20,418 nucleotides of DNA, from the NCBI GenBank assembly GCA_900548215.1, contig URJI01000052.1, positions 1 to 20,418 on the forward strand, written 5' to 3'. Positions within the stretch are counted from its first letter, which is position 1, and every line of letters begins with the position of its first letter. Source of the DNA: an uncultured Coprococcus sp. Lineage in GTDB: Bacteria > Bacillota > Clostridia > Lachnospirales > Lachnospiraceae. Positions 13,227 to 19,763 of this stretch are shown here, in pieces. The notes under the pieces are model-generated. The model did not search any database. It saw nothing but the letters and a program-made list of their open reading frames with translations, and was not told the origin of the DNA. A program made the position numbers and the translations under genes.

Positions 13227-14516
13227 ATGAAGAAGATTGAAGAGTTAAAAAAGATGATATCAGGTGGAGAATTTGATGAGAAGTTTGCACAGATCTATCT
13301 TGACAAGGATATGATCCCATACAACAGGGAGAGATATGTAAAGGCACTTGACAAGTTTGTTGAATTATTTGGAGATCAGGAGGTCGCAATCTATAGTGCT
13401 CCGGGAAGAAGCGAGGTGTGTGGAAATCACACAGATCATCAGAACGGACATGTTCTTGCAACATCGATCAATCTTGACGCTATCGCAGTAGTGGCACCTA
13501 GAGAGGACGGCGTGATCGAGCTTGTGTCAGACGATATGCCAAAGGAAGTTATCAATGTAAATGATATCGAGCAGGATCCTGCACTTGAGGGAACAACAAC
13601 AGCGCTTATCAAGGGTGTTGTTGCAGGGATCAGAGACTACGGATTCAAGGTAGGCGGATTCACAGCATTTGTGACAAGCGATGTGCTCATGGGAGCTGGA
13701 ATGTCATCATCAGCAGCATTTGAGAGTCTTATAGGAACTATCCTTTCAGGCCTCTACAATGACATGAAGGTTTCATCAGTTGATGTTGCAAAGATAGGAC
13801 AGTACGCAGAGAACGTATACTTCGGCAAGCCATGCGGACTTATGGATCAGATGGCATGTGCAGTCGGAGGACTTATATATATCGATTTCTTTGACAAGGC
13901 AAATCCTGTCATCAAGCAGGTTCCGGTTGACTTTGAGGCTCATCAGTACAGCCTGTGTATCGTTGACACAAAGGGTTCACATGCAGATCTCACAGACGAC
14001 TACGCTGCGATCCCTGCAGAGATGAAGCAGGTAGCAGAATACTTTGGTGAGGAGCTTCTCAGCAGAGTTTCAGAGGAGAATTTCATCAGCAAGGTTGGTG
14101 AGATGAGAGCAAGCGGAAAGGTGAATGACAGAGCGGTTCTCAGAGCTCTTCATTTCTATACAGAGCAGGACAGAGTCGCAGAGGGTGTGGCAGCACTTGA
14201 GAATGGTGAGTTTGATCACTTCCTGGATGTTATAAAGAGAAGCGGAGATTCATCATTCAAGCTTCTTCAGAATATATACAGCGCAAAGGATCCACTCACA
14301 CAGAACGTATCAATAGCACTTGGCTTCTCAGAGAAGTTCATCGGTGAGAACGGTGTGTGCAGAGTACACGGCGGCGGATTTGCCGGAACAATCCAGGCAT
14401 TTGTCAAGAATGCGGCTGTTGCTGAGTACAAGAAGAACATCGAGTCGATCTTCGGAGAGGGCGCATGCCACGTCCTCAAGGTAAGACCTTACGGCGGAAT
14501 AAAGGTAGTAGAGTAA
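13227..14516 (+). CDS. galK: Galactokinase GalK
   Basis: Phosphorylates galactose to galactose-1-phosphate with ATP, the entry step of the Leloir pathway. The 429-residue protein belongs to the GHMP kinase superfamily. Motif 1 is GRSEVCGNHTDH (60-71), the clostridial variant of GRxNxIGEHTDY. Motif 2, the ATP phosphate loop, is MGAGMSSSAAFE (155-166). The catalytic-base Asp is Asp207 in GLMDQ. Motif 3 is HGGGFAGT (381-388). The start at 13227 follows GGTGGAG with about nine-base spacing; a GTG at 13212 would lie inside that site. Codon use is biased to ATC, AAG and GGA, suggesting strong expression. It is first in the order galK-galT-galE and separated from galT by a structured spacer. Confidence 0.96.
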   Translation: MKKIEELKKMISGGEFDEKFAQIYLDKDMIPYNRERYVKALDKFVELFGDQEVAIYSAPGRSEVCGNHTDHQNGHVLATSINLDAIAVVAPREDGVIELVSDDMPKEVINVNDIEQDPALEGTTTALIKGVVAGIRDYGFKVGGFTAFVTSDVLMGAGMSSSAAFESLIGTILSGLYNDMKVSSVDVAKIGQYAENVYFGKPCGLMDQMACAVGGLIYIDFFDKANPVIKQVPVDFEAHQYSLCIVDTKGSHADLTDDYAAIPAEMKQVAEYFGEELLSRVSEENFISKVGEMRASGKVNDRAVLRALHFYTEQDRVAEGVAALENGEFDHFLDVIKRSGDSSFKLLQNIYSAKDPLTQNVSIALGFSEKFIGENGVCRVHGGGFAGTIQAFVKNAAVAEYKKNIESIFGEGACHVLKVRPYGGIKVVE

Positions 14517-14519
14517 ATG

Positions 14520-14591
14520 TCACAATTTTTCGGAGAAAAATTGTGATGCAGCACCAGCCTTCGCTGAAAGCGAACTCTAATGGCTGGTGTT
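14520..14591 (+). repeat. Structured hairpin element, unit 1 (galK-galT spacer)
   Basis: Two stem-loops in series begin six bases after the galK stop region. Hairpin a pairs TCACAATTTTT (14520-14530) with AAAAATTGTGA (14536-14546) around a five-base loop. Hairpin b pairs AGCACCAGCC (14550-14559) with GGCTGGTGTT (14582-14591; one G-U), with an inner TTCGCT-GAA-AGCGAA stem (14560-14574). The same architecture recurs 82 bases downstream with compensating base changes. There is no U-run after hairpin b (it ends CCCG), so it is not a simple terminator. Confidence 0.75.
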
Positions 14592-14601
14592 CCCGTAGAT
14601 G

Positions 14602-14756
14602 TCACTATTTCCCGAAGGGAAATTGTGATGTAGCACCAGCCTTCGCCGAGGAGGTGCCCATGTGTCGGAGACGCATATCGCATGGCACCGACGAACTGCC
14701 GCCGACCCTAGGAAGGGGGCGATACCAGACAAGGCAAATTTTGCATGGCTGGTGTT
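14602..14756 (+). repeat. Structured hairpin element, unit 2, with expanded multi-arm loop
   Basis: The second copy repeats the plan of unit 1. Hairpin a pairs TCACTATTTCCC (14602-14613) with GGGAAATTGTGA (14617-14628), one mismatch, loop GAA. Hairpin b has the same AGCACCAGCC/GGCTGGTGTT closing stem (14632-14641, 14747-14756) but encloses 105 bases instead of 22. Inside are three arms. The first is TTCG/CGAA with nested GGTGCC/GGCACC and GTGTC-GGA-GACGC (14642-14695). The second is CGCC-CCC/GGG-GGCG (14700-14721). The third is GCAA-ATT-TTGC (14734-14744). The result is a cloverleaf-like 125-nt fold. It ends 58 bases before the galT start. Confidence 0.72.
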
Positions 14757-14814
14757 CCCACCTCGGTTTGGAAAATGAAATGTAGAGATAGTAATGAGAA
14801 AGAAGGAATACAAC

Positions 14815-16323
14815 ATGATAGATACAAATATCAAGCAGCTCGTTGAGTACGGAATTGCAAATGAGCTGATAGAGGAAGAGGACAGAATATACACGACCAA
14901 CACCATCCTTGAGATGCTTAAGAAGGACAGCTACGAGGAGCCGGGTGAGGTGCCGGTTATAGACACACCTGAGAAACTTGAGGCATGTCTCAGGGGGATT
15001 CTGGATTACGCAGTTGAGAATGGACTTATCGCAGAGGATTCAGTTGTCCTCAGAGATCTGTTTGATACGAAGATCATGAACGCACTGGTTCCAAAGCCAA
15101 GCCAGATCATAAAGACATTCAGAGAGAAGTATGCAAAGTCCCCGGAGGAGGCAACAGACTTCTATTATAAGTTCAGCAGAGCAACAGATTACATCAGGAC
15201 ATACAGAGTTGCAAGGGATATCAAGTGGGTAAAGCCTACAGAGTATGGTGATATCGACATCACCATCAACCTTTCAAAGCCTGAGAAGGATCCAAAGATG
15301 ATAGCCCTTGCCAAAACCATGTCACAGTCATCATATCCAAAGTGCCAGCTGTGTATGGAGAACGAGGGATATGCCGGAAGGATCAACCATCCTGCAAGAG
15401 AGAATCACAGGATCATCCCTATAGAGGTAAATGGCAGCAAGTGGGGATTCCAGTATTCTCCATATGTATATTACAATGAGCACTGTATCGTGTTCAACGG
15501 ACAGCACATCCCTATGAAGATAGAGAAGGCGACATTCCAGAAGCTCTTCTCATTTGTGGGGCAGTTTCCTCACTACTTCCTGGGATCAAATGCAGACCTT
15601 CCTATAGTAGGTGGTTCAATCCTCACACACGATCACTTCCAGGGCGGCCGTTATACATTCGCCATGACAAAGGCACCTGTTGAGACAAAGGTTACATTTG
15701 CCGGATATGAGGATGTCGAGGCTGGAATCGTAAAATGGCCAATGTCAGTCATCAGGCTTGACGGTGAGAATCCAGACAGGATCATAGAGCTTGCCGACAA
15801 GATCCTCGGCGCATGGAGAGGCTACACAGATGAGGATGCGTACATATTTGCTGAGACAGACGGCGAGCCTCACAACACGATCACTCCTATCGCAAGAATG
15901 AGAGATGGCAAGTACGAGATGGACTTAGTCCTTCGTAACAACATCACCACAGAGGAGCATCCGCTTGGTCTCTATCATCCATGGGAGCAGTACCACAACA
16001 TCAAGAAGGAGAACATTGGACTCATCGAGGTAATGGGACTTGCGGTCCTTCCTGCAAGACTCAAGGGCGAGATGGAAGAGCTGGCAGAGGTTCTTGTGGC
16101 AGGCGGAGACATCAAGGCTCATGAGAATATTGCAAAGCATTACGACTGGGTACAGACTTTCATAGGAAAGTACGACATAAATGCGGATAACGTACACAAG
16201 ATACTTCAGGATGAGATCGGCGATGTATTTGCCAAGATCCTTGAGTGTGCAGGCGTTTACAAGAGAGATGAGGCTGGAAAGGCTGCATTCCTCAGGTTTG
16301 TAGACTATGTGAATGCAAAATAA
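14815..16323 (+). CDS. galT: Galactose-1-phosphate uridylyltransferase GalT (class II)
   Basis: Exchanges UMP between UDP-glucose and galactose-1-phosphate, giving UDP-galactose and glucose-1-phosphate. The 502-residue length and sequence identify the longer class II GalT typical of Firmicutes, not the 350-residue class I enzyme. The active-site segment HDHFQGG (starting at residue 272) replaces the HPHGQ of class I; the second His, residue 274, corresponds to the nucleophile. YPKCQLCMENEGYAGR and NEHCIVFNGQHIPM are further class II signatures. The start at 14815 has AGAAGGA seven bases upstream; an ATG at 14794 is poorly placed. Codon use is strongly biased as in galK and galE. It follows galK after a 298-nt structured spacer; no clear terminator or separate promoter was seen there. 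Confidence 0.96.
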   Translation: MIDTNIKQLVEYGIANELIEEEDRIYTTNTILEMLKKDSYEEPGEVPVIDTPEKLEACLRGILDYAVENGLIAEDSVVLRDLFDTKIMNALVPKPSQIIKTFREKYAKSPEEATDFYYKFSRATDYIRTYRVARDIKWVKPTEYGDIDITINLSKPEKDPKMIALAKTMSQSSYPKCQLCMENEGYAGRINHPARENHRIIPIEVNGSKWGFQYSPYVYYNEHCIVFNGQHIPMKIEKATFQKLFSFVGQFPHYFLGSNADLPIVGGSILTHDHFQGGRYTFAMTKAPVETKVTFAGYEDVEAGIVKWPMSVIRLDGENPDRIIELADKILGAWRGYTDEDAYIFAETDGEPHNTITPIARMRDGKYEMDLVLRNNITTEEHPLGLYHPWEQYHNIKKENIGLIEVMGLAVLPARLKGEMEELAEVLVAGGDIKAHENIAKHYDWVQTFIGKYDINADNVHKILQDEIGDVFAKILECAGVYKRDEAGKAAFLRFVDYVNAK

Positions 16324-16414
16324 TTTAGGGTATACTACAAGTTGCAATAATATATGATATGCGCATTTATGGCAAACGTATTCTATAACTAATATTTATT
16401 AATGATGCAATTTA

Positions 16415-16443
16415 TTGTGCATAACAGGATGTAGTGGTATAGT
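16415..16443 (+). promoter_or_regulatory. Promoter of galE
   Basis: A -35 TTGTGC (16415-16420), a 17-bp spacer and a -10 TATAGT (16438-16443) lie in the 313-nt galT-galE gap. Transcription would start near 16450, giving a leader of about 187 nt. An imperfect palindrome (ATGCA...TGCAT, 16405-16422) overlaps the -35, and an inverted ATGCACA lies at 16474-16480. No terminator after galT was found upstream, so readthrough from galT is also possible. Confidence 0.6.
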
Positions 16444-16571
16444 GTTGTAGAAAATGTCGGCGCAAAAAATAAAATGCACAGATTTCAGATCCGTATACGA
16501 TCCGGGATATGCTTAGAAAATCAAAAATTGTTTATAAACTGGTGAGCGACATTTGCACAAAACAGGAACAG

Positions 16572-16596
16572 TGCCCAAGGGCATATGTGCCCGGCA
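16572..16596 (+). other. Two-tier hairpin in the long galE leader
   Basis: TGCC (16572-16575) pairs with GGCA (16593-16596), and inside GGGCA (16579-16583) pairs with TGCCC (16588-16592) around a TATG tetraloop. It lies 24 nt before the AAAGGAGG of galE. No U-run follows. It may stabilise the mRNA or have a regulatory role. The rest of the leader (about 16450-16571) holds a CGTATACG palindrome near 16490 and otherwise nothing recognised. Confidence 0.4.
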
Positions 16597-16636
16597 GATG
16601 GTTATGAATCACCGCAGCATAAAGGAGGAAAACAAA

Positions 16637-17653
16637 ATGAAGATTTTAGTAACAGGCGGAGCAGGTTATATAGGAAGTCATACATGTGTTGAGCTGCTTA
16701 ATGCAGGCTATGAGGTAGTCATTCTCGACAACCTTTACAATGCCAGCGAGAAGGCAGTCGACAGAATCAAGGAGATCACAGGAAAGGATCTCACATTCTA
16801 CAAGGCAGATATCCTTGACAAGGAAGCTATGGACAAGATATTTGCAGATGAGAAGCCTGATTGTGTAATACATTTTGCAGGACTCAAGGCAGTTGGCGAG
16901 TCAGTAGCAAAGCCACTTGAGTATTATCAGAACAACATCACAGGAACCCTCAATCTGTGCGAGGTTATGAGAAAGAATGGATGCAAGAACATCATATTCT
17001 CATCATCAGCTACAGTATACGGCAATCCTGCATTTATCCCTATCACAGAGGAGTGTCCAAAGGGAACACCTACAAACCCATACGGCTGGACAAAGTGGAT
17101 GATCGAGCAGATCCTCACAGACCTTCACACAGCAGATCCTGAGTGGAACGTAATCCTTCTCCGTTACTTCAACCCAATCGGAGCTCATAAGAGCGGACTT
17201 ATCGGAGAGGATCCAAAGGGAATTCCTAACAACCTTCTTCCATATGTTGCACAGGTTGCAATCGGAAAGCTTCAGAGCGTTGGCGTATTTGGAAATGATT
17301 ATGACACACCGGACGGAACAGGTGTGAGAGATTACATCCACGTAGTAGACCTTGCAGTTGGCCATGTAAAGGCCATCAACAAGATCAAGGAGAATCCAGG
17401 AGTTAAAGTATACAACCTCGGAACAGGAAAAGGCTACAGCGTTCTCGATGTGATCAAGGCATTTGGCAAGGCATGCGGTCATGATGTTCCATATGTGATC
17501 AAGGACAGACGTCCTGGCGACATTGCAACATGCTACTCAGACGCTTCACTTGCAAAGAAAGAGCTTGGCTGGGAGGCTCAGTACGGAATCGATGAGATGT
17601 GTGCTGACTCATGGAAGTGGCAGTCAATGAATCCAAACGGATATAATGATTAA
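16637..17653 (+). CDS. galE: UDP-glucose 4-epimerase GalE
   Basis: Interconverts UDP-galactose and UDP-glucose using tightly bound NAD, closing the Leloir cycle and supplying UDP-galactose for glycans. The 338-residue protein is a short-chain dehydrogenase-type epimerase. The NAD-binding GGAGYIG is at residues 7-13, SSSATVYG at 122-129 supplies the catalytic Ser, and Tyr149-x3-Lys153 (YGWTK) match E. coli GalE numbering exactly. RYFNPIGAH and DGTGVRDYIHV are GalE signatures. The start at 16637 follows a perfect AAAGGAGG at eight bases; an in-frame TTG at 16553 has no ribosome site. Most isoleucines use ATC, unlike neighbouring non-gal genes, indicating high expression. It has its own promoter and a strong terminator. 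Confidence 0.97.
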   Translation: MKILVTGGAGYIGSHTCVELLNAGYEVVILDNLYNASEKAVDRIKEITGKDLTFYKADILDKEAMDKIFADEKPDCVIHFAGLKAVGESVAKPLEYYQNNITGTLNLCEVMRKNGCKNIIFSSSATVYGNPAFIPITEECPKGTPTNPYGWTKWMIEQILTDLHTADPEWNVILLRYFNPIGAHKSGLIGEDPKGIPNNLLPYVAQVAIGKLQSVGVFGNDYDTPDGTGVRDYIHVVDLAVGHVKAINKIKENPGVKVYNLGTGKGYSVLDVIKAFGKACGHDVPYVIKDRRPGDIATCYSDASLAKKELGWEAQYGIDEMCADSWKWQSMNPNGYND

Positions 17654-17687
17654 TTGCTAAAAATTACAAAAATGACATAACATAATA

Positions 17688-17751
17688 AAATAAAGCACTG
17701 GCAAATACTATGTATATACACATATGAAGGTATTGTCAGTGCTTTATTTTT
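17688..17751 (+). terminator. Terminator after galE with extended stem
   Basis: AAATAAAGCACTG (17688-17700) and CAGTGCTTTATTT (17737-17749) form a perfect 13-bp stem followed by more T residues. The 36-nt interior can extend the stem (CAAATAC with GTATTG, imperfect) and holds a small TATGTATATACACATA palindrome. It is symmetrical enough to act on both strands, but only plus-strand genes abut it. It separates the gal genes from the polysaccharide cluster. Confidence 0.85.
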
Positions 17752-17779
17752 CGAATGGTACAGATAGTATACTGCACTA

Positions 17780-17808
17780 TTGACTTTTTAAATGAGACGT
17801 TGTATAAG
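17780..17808 (+). promoter_or_regulatory. Promoter of the polysaccharide gene cluster
   Basis: A -35 TTGACT (17780-17785), a 17-bp spacer and a -10 TATAAG (17803-17808). Start near 17815, leaving a leader of about 110 nt before the first glycosyltransferase. It follows the galE terminator, so the cluster is an independent transcription unit. Confidence 0.65.
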
Positions 17809-17825
17809 TAAGTAAACTACGCTTT

Positions 17826-17874
17826 CTGCGGTCTTGGTTAGCTATGCCCTTTTTTAGGGTGTTGCTGTGGTCTT
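17826..17874 (+). other. Leader with direct repeat and small hairpin
   Basis: CTGCGGTCTT (17826-17835) and CTGTGGTCTT (17865-17874) are near-identical, 39 bases apart, and flank a CCCT-TTTTT-AGGG hairpin (17847-17859). It lies between the cluster promoter and the first gene. Long polysaccharide operons often carry antitermination signals in their leaders; whether this is one cannot be decided from the sequence. Confidence 0.3.
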
Positions 17875-17924
17875 CAGATAGCGAGGGATGAATAGAACAG
17901 TTATTTTAGACGCAGGTGTTATAT

Positions 17925-18713
17925 ATGAGATTAGAGATACTGCTTTCGTGTATGAATCTTCGTGATGATGATATCATAGGGCGTTCAGGCATAAAGTCCG
18001 ATACGCTGGTCGTGAACCAGTGTGGTGAGAATGGATATAGAGAGTTCCGGCACGGTGAAGGTGATATCAGGATTTTTTCGGTGAACGACACGGGACTTAC
18101 CAAGAGTAGAAATTTTGCGATCAGAAAGTCTACGGCGGATATATGCCTGTTATGTGATGACGACGAAGTGTTTGCAGACAGATACGAAGAGGGGATCCTC
18201 ACGGCGTACAAGGAGATTCCGGAGGCTGACGTTATTATATTTGATATAGGAAACAGGCGTGCCAGATGGGGCAATATGCCGAGAAAACTTGGATATTTCG
18301 ATCTCATGCATGTTGCATCCTGGCAGATATCATTTCGCAGGGAAAGCCTTGTGAATAGTGATGTATATTTCGATGAGAGAATGGGCGCCGGTTCAGGAAA
18401 CGGTGCAGAGGAGGAATTCAAGTTCCTCACGGATTGCAGAAAAAATGGATTGTCTATATATTATGTACCGTTTGTGATCGCAGATGTGGCACAGACGAAG
18501 TCCACATGGTTTAAGGGCTACAACAGGGAATTTTTTGTTAATAGAGGCAATACGACAAGATATATCATGGGCTATGTGCCTGCGGTGCTGTACGCCATGT
18601 ATTACAGTATACGCAAAAGACATCAGTTTGATGACGATATATCATGGTTTACAGCATTCAGATTGATACTTAAAGGTATTCATGAGAACAGGTTGGGAAA
18701 AAGAAATGAATGA
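17925..18713 (+). CDS. Glycosyltransferase, GT-A fold (GT2-like)
   Basis: A 262-residue probable glycosyltransferase acting in surface polysaccharide synthesis at the inner membrane face. GLTKSRNFAI (57-66) and the metal-binding-like DDD (78-80, in LLCDDDEVF) are typical of GT2-like enzymes, and MGAGSGNGAEEEFKF supplies a probable acidic catalytic region. It lacks the usual N-terminal VSVIIPTYN segment, so it belongs to a divergent subgroup; donor and acceptor are unknown. The start at 17925 has AGGTG six bases upstream; the GTG at 17916 lies inside that site. Its end overlaps the next gene by eight bases (ATGAATGA), indicating translational coupling. Confidence 0.8.
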   Translation: MRLEILLSCMNLRDDDIIGRSGIKSDTLVVNQCGENGYREFRHGEGDIRIFSVNDTGLTKSRNFAIRKSTADICLLCDDDEVFADRYEEGILTAYKEIPEADVIIFDIGNRRARWGNMPRKLGYFDLMHVASWQISFRRESLVNSDVYFDERMGAGSGNGAEEEFKFLTDCRKNGLSIYYVPFVIADVAQTKSTWFKGYNREFFVNRGNTTRYIMGYVPAVLYAMYYSIRKRHQFDDDISWFTAFRLILKGIHENRLGKRNE

Positions 18714-19737
18714 AAAAATATTAAGTGTGATAATACCATCTTACAACAGCAAACCATATCTGGACAAATGTCTTACATCATTGGTCGTGCCTGAACTGAT
18801 GGATAAGATGGATGTGATCGTGGTGAATGACGGCTCCACTGATGGAAGTGAGAGTATAAGCCAGAGGTTTATAGACAGTTACCCTGACAGCTTTACTCTT
18901 ATAAATAAGGAGAACGGAGGTCATGGCTCGGCAATAAATGCAGGAGCAGCAGCAGCCCGTGGCAGGTATATGAAGGTGCTGGACGCTGATGACTGGTTTC
19001 TGACGGAGAGCATACCTAAGTTCCTTGAGATCCTTGAAAAAGCGGAGGCAGATGTGGTCCTCACATGTCATCATACTATCAATATCACAACAGGTGAAAT
19101 CAAGAATTGGAGATGCTTCCCTGACGAGCCGGGCAAAGAATATACCATGGAAGAGATCATGGGCAATTGGAAGAATTTTGACAGAAGCCTTACATTCCAT
19201 GGAATAACATACAGAACGCAGTTTTACAAAGAAAAAGGTGTGAAGCTTGCGGAAAAGGTATTCTACGAGGATCATGAATATGCAACCTATCCATGTTGTG
19301 TGGCCAGAACAGTCATGCCGCTTGATCTTTTCGTATATGAGTACAGAATAGGCGATGTATCGCAGAGTGTATCAGCGCAGAATCAGCTTAAGAGGATAGA
19401 TCACACCAAGATGGTCATAGTAAAGATGATCAAGGACAGAAGCGATATATCTGATAAATGGGCTCTGGAGTATTGCGACAAGAAGATTCATCTGCTTCTG
19501 CTCAGTTTTATGGTTACTTCTATGTTATGTGATGATGACAGGAAGAGAGGGGTCACCCGTGTGGATCAGCTCATGAGTTATATAGCAAAGAAAGATCGTC
19601 ATGTGGTTGATATGACTGTGAAACACTATAAGATACTGAAGCTGCTTAATGCTGCTCATATCGGACTTGACGGATACAACAGAATGCTGCATTCAAAGTT
19701 GTACAATAAAGTGAGACATAACAAGAGTTTTGACTAG
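18706..19737 (+). CDS. Family 2 glycosyltransferase
   Basis: A 343-residue GT2 enzyme. It begins with the canonical LSVIIPSYNS strand (6-15), the nucleotide-binding VVNDGSTDGS (39-48), GGHGSAINAG (71-80) and the DAD(D)W metal motif (93-97); FYEDHEYAT provides the later acidic catalytic motif. The second half (about 230-343) lacks obvious membrane segments. It probably adds a sugar to a lipid-linked glycan; specificity is not readable. The ATG at 18706 is preferred because it starts right before the GT2 core and overlaps the previous gene's stop, with a purine-rich stretch upstream; an ATG at 18682 adds eight residues. An ABC exporter permease gene follows after 26 nt. Confidence 0.92.
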   Translation: MNEKILSVIIPSYNSKPYLDKCLTSLVVPELMDKMDVIVVNDGSTDGSESISQRFIDSYPDSFTLINKENGGHGSAINAGAAAARGRYMKVLDADDWFLTESIPKFLEILEKAEADVVLTCHHTINITTGEIKNWRCFPDEPGKEYTMEEIMGNWKNFDRSLTFHGITYRTQFYKEKGVKLAEKVFYEDHEYATYPCCVARTVMPLDLFVYEYRIGDVSQSVSAQNQLKRIDHTKMVIVKMIKDRSDISDKWALEYCDKKIHLLLLSFMVTSMLCDDDRKRGVTRVDQLMSYIAKKDRHVVDMTVKHYKILKLLNAAHIGLDGYNRMLHSKLYNKVRHNKSFD

Positions 19738-19763
19738 AATTTGCGATGGAGGATAGGCGTACA

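Noticed and set aside
14489..14906. Open frames on both strands across the galK-galT spacer
   Set aside because: They arise from the hairpin repeats, have no start signals, and give no protein family resemblance.
17888..17965. 25-codon ORF (MNRTVILDAGVIYEI...) before the first glycosyltransferase
   Set aside because: The GAGGG directly abuts the ATG, leaving no ribosome-site spacing, and it overlaps the glycosyltransferase start in another frame.
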